From assembly GCF_002288925.2 (NCBI RefSeq), contig NW_022098057.1:63293641-63357640 (forward strand): DNA of 64,000 nt. The letters are read 5' to 3'. The stretch is from Delphinapterus leucas (lineage: Eukaryota; Chordata; Mammalia; Artiodactyla; Monodontidae). The position numbers and the translations under genes are program-made. Positions 45,761 to 58,024 of the stretch are shown here, one piece after another; the first letter of the stretch is position 1, and each line of letters opens with the position of its first letter. The notes beneath the pieces are model-generated. The model was not told the origin of the DNA. It did not search any database and saw nothing but the letters and a program-made list of their open reading frames with translations.

Positions 45761-46378
45761 CGGAACTTCCCTGGTGGTCCAGTGGGTAAGACTCCACACT
45801 CCCAATGCAGGGGCCCCGGGTTTGATCCCTGGTGAAGGAACTAGATCCCGCATGCATGCCGCAACTAAGAGTTCACGTGCCACAATTAAGAGTTTGCATG
45901 TCCCAACTAAAGATCCCACGTGCCGCAATGAAGATCCAGCATGCCACAACTAAGACCTGGCACAGCCAAAATAAATAAATATTTAAAAAGAAAATATTGG
46001 ACTTCCCTGGTGGTGCAGTGGTTAAGAATCTGCCTGCCAATGCAGGGGACACGAGCTCGAGCCCTGGTCCGGGCAGATCCCACATGCCGTGGAGCAACTA
46101 AGCCCATGCGCCACAACAACTGAGCCTGCGCTCTAAAGCCTGCGAGCCACAGCTACTGAGCCTGTGTGCCACAACTACTGAAGCCCACGCGTTGGAAGCC
46201 TGAGTGCCACCCAGAGCCCGTGCTCTGCAACAAGAGAAGCCATCACAGTGAGAAGCCCGCCTACCACAACGGAGAGTAGCCCCGCGTGTCCCGGCTCGCC
46301 GCAACTAGAGAAAGCCCATGTGCAACACCGAAGACCCAATGCAGCCAAAAATAAATAAATAAATTTATTTTTAAAAAA
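45761..46378 (+). mobile_element. Composite of two CHR-type SINEs within one duplication
   Basis: The outer SINE (45761 to about 45998) has its second SINE (about 45999-46378) directly in its A-rich tail. Only one target-site duplication, ATTAGTAGTCCA, flanks the pair (45749-45760 and 46379-46390). Confidence 0.85.
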
Positions 46379-46390
46379 ATTAGTAGTCCA

Positions 46391-47218
46391 GATAAACTCT
46401 CTGGAAAAGATAGAATTTCTCTGGGCCTCCCTTGCTGGGGGCACATCATGAATAGCTCCCAATATCCGCCAACTGGATTCAGTGGTTAATTTCCCCCACT
46501 GTTGAGCCACCTAGTCATACTTTTTCCATTGGAGAAATGGCTCAGAGAGGCTCCATTTCCAGACCTGTGCCTGAGCAGAAGCCCTCAAAACCCTACCCTC
46601 AAGAATGAATTAGTGGTTGTATTTCAGCCAAGGGTGGTTAGTGAGGGATTATTCAGAGGCAGGACCTTTACCAGTTAGCAAATGCCAAGCCAAACCAAAA
46701 ACATCCTACTAGTTCCTTGTCCCCAGGCCAAGTCCTCCCCCACGTGCTGACACGACGGCCCCCACGAGGCTGGCAGAGTCGTGGACCTATATGCACCAGG
46801 ACTCAGGAAGGGAAAATGGCAGCAAATGCCCACCTCCCAACTTCACAGAGGCCCACACTCGGAGCAAGAGGGAGGTCAACCTGCAGTTCTCAACTCCGAA
46901 TTCTGGGTGGAAGGGAGAGGTCAGTCAGCCACTCCTCCCTGAGGGCTGGCTTTTTCACCTTGCTCTTCTCTGAACCCAGAATGAGCTCCCATGTGGACAA
47001 GGGGTTTTTCCCTCCTTTTTGTGATTTTATTCATACACAAAAAAGCTTAAAGTTTAAGAAAATTAAATTAGTTGGTTATTTGCTTACTAAACAATTTTAA
47101 CTGAAAAGAACCAACTTACATGCAATCTAAACAAGAGGTTACAGTACTTAAACTTCCTTTGATTGGTGGTGTATGGATCAGATGTGATTCTTTCCCCAGG
47201 TCTTTTTCTCCTCCAATC
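46391..47218. other. Unique intergenic sequence
   Basis: No recognised repeat or gene. Confidence 0.4.
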
Positions 47219-47233
47219 AAAATACCTCTGGGT

Positions 47234-47446
47234 GGGACTTCCCCGGTGGCGCAGTGGTTAAGACTCCACACTCCCAATGCAGGTGGGCCCGGGGTTCGAT
47301 CCCTGGTCAGGGAACTAGGTCTCACATGCATGCTGCAACTAAGAGTTCGCATGCTGCAACTAAGGAGCCCGCCTGCCCCAACTAAGGAGCCCACATGTTG
47401 CAACTAAGGAGCCTGCCTGCTGCAACTAAGACCCGGCACAACCAAA
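47234..47446 (+). mobile_element. CHR-type SINE with internally amplified units
   Basis: Flanked by the perfect 15-bp repeat AAAATACCTCTGGGT (47219-47233 and 47447-47461). The body contains about four tandem units of the type GCAACTAAGGAGCCYGCMTG (about 47334-47428), an expansion of the usual GCAACTA-rich region. Confidence 0.9.
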
Positions 47447-47461
47447 AAAATACCTCTGGGT

Positions 47462-48630
47462 ACCTTCAAAAAAGACCCAAACCTTTAGAATAAGCTGCCC
47501 ACTGAGCCACTAGTTCAGCAAGTATTTATCAAGCACCTACTGTGTGCGAGATGCGGGGTCATGAGGGTGAGGCATGAACAGCACAGACCCTTCCTGGAGG
47601 AGTTCCATCTAGCCAGGACAAGCAAAGGACTTTGGCCTCCCAAGTCCTGGTTATGCCTACCATAGAACACTCCCACAGAGGTTTGGTTTTTATATTATAA
47701 TAATGATGCAACAGTTAAAATTTAAGAAAAACCTTGAATAGTCACTGTGCATAATCTCACTGTCTTAGCACAACTATTTCCATTTGTCTTTCCTTTCAGT
47801 TCCCAACCATAACATACACATCATGTTTTAGAGCAGAGGCAATCACAACATAATTACCAGATAATATTTTCCCACCATTTATATTCTTATATATTCCTGC
47901 CTAGTTTTCATAATTATCCCTTTCAAAAAGCTACATACTGTTCTATCCTGCTTCCTGTGCCAGAATTACAAACTATTCCCCTATTGTTGGACTTCCACTT
48001 TTTTTTTCTTCTTGGATTTGTGGAAAACAGTGCAGTGTTCATGGACTCAGCACTGCCTGTGGAGCACCTCTTCCACCCAGGTCCTGTGCTGAGAGCATCG
48101 GGGCCCAGGGGCCACCAGCCACAGTCCTCCCAGAGCTCATTGGCCCATAAAGTCCCAAGGAACACCAGCAAACCATTTCAGCAAAATGCAATCATGCTAA
48201 AAAGCCCCAGCAAAAGGGACTCATGTCTGAGGGTCCCAAAAGAATTTTACGTTTTCAAAATGACTGAAGTCAAGTGTTTGAGGAAGTCCCAGCTCCCAAG
48301 TTTCAGTCACTAGCCAAGCTGAAACTACCTCCACACAAAGTTGTATTTCTAGATAGCAAGTCTTCTGATTTCATTGACGAGTGAGGGAAAACCCACCTTT
48401 ATTTCAGAATGAATTCCCTAACCCTACTGACCAGCCAGGAAACTCCAGACTTCTAGCCCACCCACGGGAGAGAGAGTTCAGACCTGTGGCCAGCATGACG
48501 GAGCTGCTGCATGGGTTGGCCTCTCTCTGGACCTGTCTCCTCTCTACTTCTCACTCCAAACAGAGTGGGGAGGAAAGGAGCCCTAGAAGAACCATGGCTT
48601 GGATTTCCTTGTTAATTGACTCTTCCACTG
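47462..48630. other. Intergenic sequence with a weak L2-like end
   Basis: About 47510-47560 (AAGTATTTATCAAGCACCTACTGTGTGC) resembles the reverse of an L2 3' end. The remainder is unassigned. Confidence 0.4.
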
Positions 48631-48636
48631 TTTTGG

Positions 48637-48761
48637 TTTTTTTTTTTTTTTTGGCCACGCTGTGCGGCTTGATGGATCTTAGTTCCCTGACCAGGGATCG
48701 AAACCGGGCCCCCTGCAGTGGAAGCACGGAGTCCTAACCACTGGGACCTCCAGGGAATCCC
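48637..48761 (-). mobile_element. CHR-1 SINE
   Basis: A reverse copy with a poly-T start and head end ACCTCCAGGGAATCCC. The probable duplication is CACTGTT on both sides. Confidence 0.85.
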
Positions 48762-48769
48762 TGCACTGT

Positions 48770-49944
48770 TCTTCTGGAAATAAAAAGAACACACGTTCAC
48801 TTACTCTACCCCACCAAGACTGTCTCTCCCATAAAACCCCAGGCTCTGGTCCCCCACCCTAACCCAGCTGCCAGAAACAGATGTAGAAGAAAACCCAAAG
48901 GTACACAGCCCAGCTGGAAACTCCAGGCCTCAGGTAGCTTGGGGCAAGTTTATGTGCTTGCGGGTTTGCCCTCTTCCTCTAGACTCTGAGGTCCCACAGG
49001 ATCAGCTGTGTGGCCAGTGGTGTGGGAGGAGGAATGTTTACTGGTCAGATACTGCCCTTCTAGAAGCTTCTTCCGCACAGCAGAAACTGTTTTCCCCTCC
49101 AGGGCTGGCCTCAAAGGCTATCTCCAGCACTCGGGAAATCTTGGGGGATTTGGCAGAGCACTTACCACGTATTGTGAAAGTTTACTTGCCCCTACAAAGC
49201 CTTGAGCTTGGGGGCAGGCATAGATCTCACAGTGACAGCTTGGTCAGTGCCCTGGAATCAGTGACAAAGGAGCCCTCTCTGGAAGCTTCATCCCCTCCCA
49301 GTCTTTACTAGATAGGGGATCCAAGGCAAGTCATATCCAGATCCAGTGAGGTCCTGGTGATGGGACAACAGCGGGACCCTCCCCGCCAATAGAGGGCCAC
49401 ATACCAAGTACACTAGGTTCCTTGGCCTGGATTTCTCTGGCTTTAAAACATTTCAGAAAAAGAAATCTCCCAGCAGTCTCAGCTCAAGGAAAAGAGATCC
49501 CTAATTGTACTCAGTAGGTGCTAAATGTCTATTTTCCTGGCAGAGATTCTGCAGAACATAGCAAGAAAGAGACTTACAGAGGAAGAGCCCAGAAATAACT
49601 AGCACCTGGTTCTCAAAACTCAGCTGAAATTGGGTAACTGGAGCTTTAAGAAACCCTCATGTTTGGGGAATGGGTAGATGGGTAGCTGTGTGATTAAGGA
49701 AGCAGAGTCAGATGGCCATGGCGGAGTCTAGGTGGTAAGTATATGGCTGTTCACTGTAGAATTCTTTCAATTTTACCATATATTTGAACATTTTCATAAT
49801 GCTATGTTGGAAGGAAAATCCCGATGCCTGGTAGCAACCCAGAGATGGATTTAATTGGTGCAGCCTCTGCATTGAGAGTTGTAAGAGCTCCAGGGTGGTT
49901 CTAGTGTCCAGCCAAGGTTGACTCTCCTTGTCTGGTGTGGGCCA
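48770..49944. other. Unique intergenic sequence
   Basis: No recognised repeat or gene. The open frame at 48952-49311 has no recognisable domain. Confidence 0.4.
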
Positions 49945-50108
49945 GGTGTGGTTCAGACCAGCAAAATCAGCATCAACTGGGAAGCTGTTAGAAATGTGAA
50001 TTCCGGGGCCCTAATCCAAATCTACAGAATCAGAAACTCTGGGGGTGGACCCAACAATTGGTATTTAAGAAACACCTTCCAGTGATTCTGGTGCACGCTA
50101 GCTAAAGC
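49945..50108 (-). mobile_element. MER20-like hAT-Charlie element
   Basis: ATCAGCATCAACTGGGAAGCTGTTAGAAATG, then ATCAGAAACTCTGGGGGTGGACCC, then GTGATTCTGGTGCACGC reads as the reverse of this element. The family name is given with moderate certainty. Confidence 0.65.
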
Positions 50109-50110
50109 CA

Positions 50111-50275
50111 GTGGTTCCCAAACTTGGCTGTACGCTGGAATCACCTAAGGAATTTTGGGGGAAAAATAAACACGATTCCAGAACCAGGCTCAGACCTCCT
50201 AAATTAGGCCCTAGGAGCCTGTATTCTCTTTCATAAACTCCCCAGTGATTCTGATGTTAACCAAGGTTTGTGTCC
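50111..50275 (+). mobile_element. MER5B-like hAT-Charlie element
   Basis: AGTGGTTCCCAAACTTGGCTGTACGCTGGAATCACC at one end and CCCCAGTGATTCTGATGTTAACCAAGG at the other. A short further piece of the same type is at about 50485-50535. Confidence 0.7.
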
Positions 50276-50912
50276 AGGCCCCTCCTCGTGCCAGTCAGGA
50301 GCTGAGCCCCTCGGGGAGGGGGGTTGTGTGTTGGCCAAGGCTGCAGCATCCCAGAGGAGAAGCGGGATTAGGGTCAGGTTCCTTGGCTCCTTGATCCACT
50401 GTTGTCCCCATTCGCCGCCTTTCTATTTTCCCTGATGTTTATGTCGATCAGGTGGGTTTGTTATAGCTCCCTCACTCTAGCCTCCTCGTTCTCAAACTTT
50501 GCCGTACATTGTGATCATCTGGGAGCTTTAAAATACCCAGAAAGCTTTCTCTGAAATAAGTGGGGTATGAGAAACGTCCTCTGGTATCATTCCATCTCTG
50601 CTGTAACCCCCCTCGCTCTAGGCCTGCACCCAGCCTTGGAATTGTACATGAGAAGGGAGTGCTGAGGCTGCCCGGTAATCGCTAATTTGCTCAATCATCA
50701 ATCCCCAGCTGTATTTATAGAATCCAGGCATGAGAAGTAGAGCTGTTTCCTGCTGTGCCACCAGCTTACCCTGTACCCCTAAATTGTTACCTTTGTTCCC
50801 TGGGGTCACCAAGGAACCTGGAGAAGCCATTAAAAGGAGTGACGGCCACAGAACTCTTCACATCTATGTCTAAAAAGATTTGGTAAATAGTGTCCTCAAA
50901 ATAGTGCTGTGG

Positions 50913-51046
50913 GGAGAATTCTCTGATGGTCCAGTGGTTAGGACACGGCCCTTCCACTGCGGGGGCCACGGGTTTGATCCCTGGTGGGGGAACTAAGATC
51001 CTGCAAGCCGTGCATCGTGGCCAATAATAATAATAATAATGATGAT
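50913..51046 (+). mobile_element. CHR-1 SINE with a trinucleotide tail
   Basis: A CHR-1 copy whose tail is an (ATA/ATG)n array rather than poly-A. It is flanked by the 10-bp repeat TGCTGTGGGG. Confidence 0.85.
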
Positions 51047-51299
51047 GCTGTGGGGGTCAACTGGGAAAGGGGAAGAAAATGAGGAACGAGGAGGAAGGGA
51101 GGCTCCTCAAAGTAAGCTTGTCACTTTCCTAGGCCCCTCGCAAGGCAGGAGTCTCAACATTAAACAAAGGGAAAGGGCCCTGCCTGATGCAGGAGCAGTT
51201 GAGGGCACCTGGTTGCCTTAGAGCAATCTAATGGACCATGGGAAGTTCCCTCTTCCTGAGTATGTCCCCACGTACCGGGAAAGGAGCTTACAGGGTGGT

Positions 51300-51440
51300 A
51301 GGGATCAAAGTGGGCCAGCGTCCTCCTCTTATAGATGAGGAAACTGAGGCTCAGAAAATGAAGCAACTTGCCTGTCATACGCCAGGCAAAGAGAGAGCCA
51401 GAGTTTAAACCCAGATCTATCTCCAGAGACCAGAGTTTTT
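51300..51440 (-). mobile_element. MIR
   Basis: CCTCTTATAGATGAGGAAACTGAGGCTCAGAAAATGAAGCAACTTGCC is the reverse of the MIR core. Confidence 0.8.
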
Positions 51441-53524
51441 CAGCTTCTAATAGCTAAGCTCAGGTCTAAGCCTCCAGACTCCAAGACTGGTGCTTTTTCC
51501 CAATAGCTGCTCTTGGTCTCAGAACAGCAGCCGCAGGAAGGTCTCAGAGCTCCCGATGAAAGTCATTGCCAAGCTGTCCTCAGAATCAGGGCAGCGACAG
51601 TAAAATCTCCAAGTCAGCAGCCCCCAGACCCCCAAGTACTCTCCACCTCTCAGCCTTTCCAGCCTGGGGGTCCAACTCTTCCCTTCTCAGTTGATCTCAG
51701 ACCCTTGGTCCAGGTATTTCTTGGCCAATGTGACTGAGGTCTAAAACACAAAGATCTGCGTGGTGATTTTCTTTTAATGAACCTTAATGTCCCAAACCCA
51801 GCCACTCCCAGTAGAATCACTAGTCCATGCCCAGAGAAGGCAGGAAAGTTTGGACCTGGAGCCACTCACCTCTCTCTGGCTCCTGTCTCTGTCTTTGTCC
51901 CTGCCCAAGCTGCAGCACCAAGGGCTGGAGCTGAGCGAGAGGTTGTGTTTCTAGATCCCTGGCAAAGTCAGACATGGAGAGCTTGAGTCTTTTGCATACA
52001 ATAGGACCATCTTCAGGTCAGCTGACCTTCAGGTCCAACGGAGGGTCAGAGATTGCTTCTCAAGGTCTGCCCACCCCAGAAAGCACAGACATGCAGCCAG
52101 CCTGGAGACCATCCTAGAGGGACAGGGATCCTAGGTCTTCAGTCCTTTGGGGGCTCAGGTTAACTTCTTGCATTTGCGACTTGGTAAAAAGAGCAATGGA
52201 GAAGGTTGTTTCACTTGTCAATCCATTAATCTATTCACTCCTTATCCATTCACTCATTCATTCACTCATTCAATAGATAGTTCTGGAGCGTCGACTCTGA
52301 GCTGGCACTGCTGTGTACTTAGGGGAATGGTAACATGACAGCCCAAGGAGTCCAGTTATAATTTTCTCGAAGGAGTCCATGCTCTTCAAAGTGTTCTTAA
52401 CTCCTAAGGCCACTACAGCAACCCCTTAAGACAATCGATGAACACTCTTTTCAGAAAAATGACTGTAACCATTAAATTATTTACGTAATTTTAGGGGGCT
52501 TAATGAATCCACAGAGTTAGACCTCCTAGTCCGTTGTTTTCTACCTGAGCTCTTCCACCAATTCTCCTGGACATATTCTTTCCCCACTGTAGGCCTCAGT
52601 TTCCCCATCTGTAACATGAATTCTCTAGACTCCCTTGGCCTGGTGGTCCCTGAGACCCTACCAAATCTCAGAGATCAGTGATTTCAGAAGCCCCCCAAGT
52701 TCTTAGAGACCGGGCCAGCTAAAATAAGATTAGGAGGAGGAAAGCATGCGTGACTTTGGAAGTACTTGAGAATGAATAGAAGGTGGAAGACACAAAGCAC
52801 TGTTCTTAAGAGAGACAGAAGGAAAGAATGATGGCCCCAGCCCAAGGTACAGTCAGTCTTCCCCTAAGACAAAGGGTGTCTGGACAGGACAGTAACAAGC
52901 CCCTAAGGAAAACTTAGGGGCTATGATGACACCCAGAAGCCACGCCTTTAATCAGCGAAATTCCCAGGAGGATGAAGTCATTGACTCTCTCACCCATTCA
53001 ATAAATAATTATTGAGGAAGTCTCCAGGGATACCAAGGTACTGTTCAGGGGCAGAGGAGGTTCCTGACCTCATGTGTGTCCTTTTTGGAGGAGCAGCCAG
53101 ACCACTCACATGTAAAGCAAGCAAGATCATTTTAGGTCATCAGAAAGCAAGAAGAGAATAAAACCAGTAATGGGGTAAAGGGGGAGGCGGTACTTTGCAT
53201 GGGATCCACAGAAAAAGCGATGTTTGAGATTAGACCTGAATGATAAGAACAAGCCAGCCAGGAGAAGATGGGGGGAAGGGCTTTCCAGGCAGAGGGAACA
53301 GCAAGGGAAAAGATCTTGAGGTGGGAAAGAACTTGGCAAAGCAGTGAGGGGGCGCTGGGGTCTGAGAGGCTTATAGAGTAGGAGCTAGAAGCCACTGGAA
53401 GGTTTTGCAGAAAGGAAAGAATGGATGCTTTTCAGACCCTAGTGGCTCCCCTTCCCCTTACCTCTTTGACCTCATTGCTTCCTTCCCTTCCCCCAGCCAC
53501 ACTGCTGGCCTCCTTGCTTTTCTA
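51441..53524. other. Intergenic sequence with weak L2-like pieces
   Basis: There is a (CATTCACT)n-like tract at 52240-52275 followed by a reverse L2-like end, and another L2-like piece near 52995-53050 (CATTCAATAAATAATTATTGAGG). The rest is unassigned and no gene is seen. Confidence 0.45.
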
Positions 53525-53753
53525 GACACAGGACCACTCCAGACTACTCTTACCTGAGTCCTTCACACTGGCTGTTCCCTCTGCCTAGGCGCTTTTCCCC
53601 CAGAAAGCCGCATGGCTCACTCCCTCTTTGTCAATCTTGGCTCAAATGGTATCTTCTCAATGAGGCCTTCCCCACCTCCAAATTTAAAGTTGTAACTCCT
53701 CAGCCCACCACTCCCCATCTCCATCCTGTGCTTTATTTATCTCCAGAGTACTT
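53525..53753 (+). mobile_element. L2 element, first part, interrupted by a full-length L1
   Basis: TTCCCTCTGCCTAGGCGC, then CTCAATGAGGCCTTCCCCACC and GTGCTTTATTTATCTCCAGAGTACTTACC, is the L2 3' region. The continuation is beyond the L1 at 60118. Confidence 0.75.
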
Positions 53754-54146
53754 ACCATTTTCTTTTTTTTTTTTTTTTCATTTTAACATCTTTATTGGAG
53801 TATAATTGCTTTACAATGGTATGTTAGTTTCAACTTCACAACAAAATGAATCAGTTATACATATACATATATTCCCACATCTCTTCCCTCTTGTGTCTCC
53901 CTCCCTCCCACCCTCCCTATCCCACCCCTCCAGGCAGTCACAAAGCACCGAGCTGATCTCCCTGTGCTCTGCGGCTGCTTCCCACTAGCTATCTACCTTA
54001 CGTTTGGTGTGTATATATGTCCATGCCTCTCGCTCGCTTTGTCACAGTTTACCCTTCCCCCTCCCCATAGCCTCAAGTCCATTCTCTAGTAGGTCTGTGT
54101 CTTTATTCCTGTTTCACCCCTAGGTTTTTCACGACATTTTTTTTTC

Positions 54147-57100
54147 TTAAATTCCATATATATGTGTTAGCATACGGTAATTGTCTCTCTCTTTCTGACT
54201 TACTTCACTCTGTATGACAGACTCTAGGTCTATCCACCTCATTACAAATAGCTCAATTTCGGTTCTTTTTATGGCTGAGTAATATTCCATTGTATATATG
54301 TGCCACATCTTCTTTATCCATTCATCCGATGATGGACACTTAGGTTGTTTCCATGTCCTGGCTATTGTAAATAGAGCTGCAATGAACATTGTGGTACATG
54401 ACTCTTTTTCAATTATGGTTTTCTCAGGGTATATGCCCAGTAGTGGGATTGCTGGGTCGTATGGTAGTTCTATTTTTAGTTTTTTAAGGAACCTCCATAC
54501 TGTTCTCCATAGTGGCTGTATCAATTTACATTCCCACCAACAGTGTAAGAGGGTTTCCTTTTCTCCACACCCTCTCCAGCATTTATTGTTTGTAGATTTT
54601 TTGATGATGGCCATTCTGACTGGTGTGAGATGATATCTCATTGTAGTTTTGATTTGCATTTCTCTAATGATTAGTGATGTTGAGCATTCTTTCATGTGTT
54701 TGTTGGCAGTCTGTATATCTTCTTTGGAGAAATGTCTATTTAGGTCTTCTGCCCATTTTTGGATTGGGTTGTTTGTTTTTTTGTTATTAAGCTGCAGGAG
54801 CTGCTTATAAATTTTGGAGATTAATCCTTTGTCAGTTGCTTCATTTGCAAATATTTTCTCCCATTCTGAGGGTTGTCTTTTGGTGGTGTTTATGGTTTCC
54901 TTTGCTGTGCAAAAGCTTTGAAGTTTCATTAGGTCCCATCTGTTTATTTTTGTTTTTATTTCCATTACTCTAGGAGGTGGGTCAAAAAGGACCTCGCTGT
55001 GATTTCTGTCATAGAGTGTCCTGCCTATGTTTTCCTCTAAGAGTTTGATAGTGTCTGGCATTAGGTTTAGGTCTTTAATCCATTTTGAGCTTATTTTTGT
55101 GTATGGTGTTAGGGAGTGATCTAATCTCATACTTTAACATGTAGCTGTCCAGTTTTCCCAGCACCACTTATTGAAGAGGCTGTCCTTTATCCACTGTACA
55201 TTCCTGCCTCCTTTATCAAAGATAAGGTGACCATATGTGTGTGGGTTTATCTCTGGGCTTTCTATCCTGTTCCATTGATCTATCTTTCTGTTTTTGTGCC
55301 AGTACCATACTGTCTTGATTACTGTAGCTTTGTAGTATAATCTGAAGTCAGGGAGCCTGATTCCTCCAGCTCCGTTTTTCGTTCTCAAGATTGCTTTGGC
55401 TATTCGGGATCTTTTGTGTTTCCATACAAATTGTGAAATTTTTTGTTCTAGTTCTGTGAAAAATGCCAGTGGTAGTTTGATAGGGATTGCATTGAATCTG
55501 TAGATTGCTTTGGGTAGTAGAGTCATTTTCACAATGTTGATTCTTCCAATCCAAGAACATGGTATATCTCTCCATCTATTTGTATCATCTTTAATTTCTT
55601 TCATCAGCGTCTTATACTTTTCTGCATACAGGTCTTTTGTCTCCTTAGGTAGGTTTATTCCTAGATATTTTATTCTTTTTGTTGCAATGGTAAATGGGAG
55701 TGTTTTCTTGATTTCACTTTCAGATTTTTCATCCTTAGTGTATAGGAATGCAAGACATTTCTGTGCATTAATTTTGTATCCTGCTACTTTACCAAATTCA
55801 TTGATTAGCTCTAGTAGTTTTCTGGTAGCATCTTTAGGATTCTCTATGTATAGTATCATGTCATCTGCAAAGAGTGACAGCTTTACTTCTTCTTTTCCGA
55901 TTTGGATTCCTTTTATTTCCTTTTCTTCTCTGATTGCTGTGGCTAAAACTTCCAAAACTATGTTGAATAAGAGTGGTGAGAGTGGGCAACCTTGTCTTGT
56001 TCCTGATCTTAGTGGAAATGCTTTCAGTTTTTCACCATTGAGGACAATGTTGGCTGTGGGTTTGTCATATATGGCCTTTATTATGTTGAGGAAAGTTCCC
56101 TCTATGCCTACTTTCTGCAGGGCTTTTTTAATAAATGGGTGTTGGATTTTGTCAAAAGCTTTCTTTGCATCTATTGAGAGGATCATATGGTTTTTCTCCT
56201 TCAATTTGTTAATATGGTTTATCACATTGATTGATTTGCGTATATTGAAGAATCCTTGCATTCCTGGAATAAACCCTACTTGATCATGGTGTATGATCCG
56301 TTTAATGTGCTGTTGGATTCTGTTTGCTAGTATTTTGTCGAGGATTTTTGCATCTATGTTCATCAGTGATATTGGCCTGTAGTTTTCTTTCTTTGTGACA
56401 TCCTTGTCTGGTTTTGGTATCAGGGTGATGGTGGCCTTGTAGAATGAATTTGGGAGTGTTCCTCCCTCTGCTATATTTTGGAAGAGTTTGAGAAGGATAG
56501 GTGATAGCTCTTCTCTAAATGTTTGATAGAATTCGCCTGTGAAGCCATCTGGTCCTGGGCTTTTGCTTGTTGGAAGATTTTTAATCACAGTTTCAATTTC
56601 AGTGCTTGTGATTGGTCTGTTCATATATTCTATTTCTTCCTGATTCAGTCTTGGCAGGTTGTGCATTTCTAAGAATTTGTCCATTTCTTCCAGGTTGTCC
56701 ATTTTATTGGCATAGAGTTGCTTGTAGTAATCTCTCATGATCTTTTGTATTTCTGCAGTGTCAGTTGTTACCTCTCCTTTTTCATTTCTAATTCTATTGA
56801 TTTCAGTCTTCTCCCTTTTTTTCTTGATGAGTCTGGCTAATGGTTTATCAATTTTGTTTATCCTTTCAAAGAACCAGCTTTTAGTTTTATTGATCTTTGC
56901 TATCGTTTCCTTCATTTCTTTTTCATTTATTTCTGATCTGATTTTTATGATTTCTTTCCTTCTGCTAACTTTGGGGTTTTTTTTGTTCTTCTTTCTCTAA
57001 TTGCTTTAGGTGCAAGGTTAGGTTGTTTATTCGAGATGTTTCCTGTTTCTTAAGGTAGGATTGTATTGCTATAAACTTCCCTGTTAGAACTGCTTTTGCT

Positions 57101-57966
57101 GCATCCCATAGATTTTGAGTGGTCGTGTCTCCATTGTCATTTGTTTCTAGGTATTTTTTGATTTCCTCTTTGATTTCTTCAGTGATCACTTCGTTATTAA
57201 GTAGTGTATTGTTTAGCCTCCATGTGTTTGTATTTTTTACAGATCTTTTCCTGTAATTGATATCTAGTCTCATAGCGTTGTGGTCGGAAAAGATACTTGA
57301 TACAATTTCAATTTTCTTAAATTTACCAAGGCTTGATTTGTGACCCAAGATATGATCTATCCTGGAGAATGTTCCAAGAGCACTTGAGAAAAATGTGTAT
57401 TCTGTTGTTTTTGGATGGAATGTCCTATAAATATCAATTAAGTCCATCTTGTTTAATGTATCATTTAAAGCTTATGTTTCCTTATTTATTTTCATTTTGG
57501 ATGATCTGTTCATTGGTGAAAGTGGGGTGTTAAAGTCCCCTACTATGAATGTGTTACTGTCGATTTCCCCTTTTATGGCTATTAGTATTTGCCTTACGTA
57601 TCGAGGTGCTCCTATGTTGGGTGCATAAATATTTACAATTGTTATATCTTCTTCTTGGATCGATCCCTTGATCGTTATGTAGTGTCCTTCTTTGTCTCTT
57701 CTAATAGTCTTTATTTTAAAGTCTATTTTGTCTGATATGAGAATTGCTACTCCAGCTTTCTTTTGGTTTCCATTTGCATGAAATACCTTTTTCCATCCCC
57801 TTACTTTCAGTCTGTATGTGTCTCTAGGTCTGAAGTGGGTCTCTTGTAGACAGTAAATATATGCGTCTTGTTTTTGTATCCATTCAGCCAATCTGTGTCT
57901 TTTGGTGGGAGCATTTAGTCCATTTACATTTAAGGTAATTATCGATATGTTTGTTCCCATTCCCAT
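54147..57966 (-). pseudogene. L1 ORF2p, broken by two stops and one frameshift
   Basis: ORF2p would supply endonuclease and reverse transcriptase. The endonuclease domain begins at 57966 (ITLNVNGLNAP, then CLQETH). The first in-frame stop is TAA at 57472-57474, where the family has a Gln codon, at about residue 165. A frameshift follows in an A8C4 run near 56960. The RT domain includes the catalytic FADD motif (about 55860-55875). A second TAA is at 55134-55136, replacing a Lys codon. The C-terminal Cys-rich motif ([18 protein letters not shown]) is intact. The element cannot make full-length ORF2p. Confidence 0.92.
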
Positions 57967-58024
57967 TTTCTTAATTATTTTGGGTTCGTTATTGTAGGTC
58001 TTTTCCTTCTTTTGTGTTTCTTGC

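Noticed and set aside
55510..56283. 257-residue plus-strand open frame
   Set aside because: It is the antisense shadow of L1 ORF2 reverse transcriptase.
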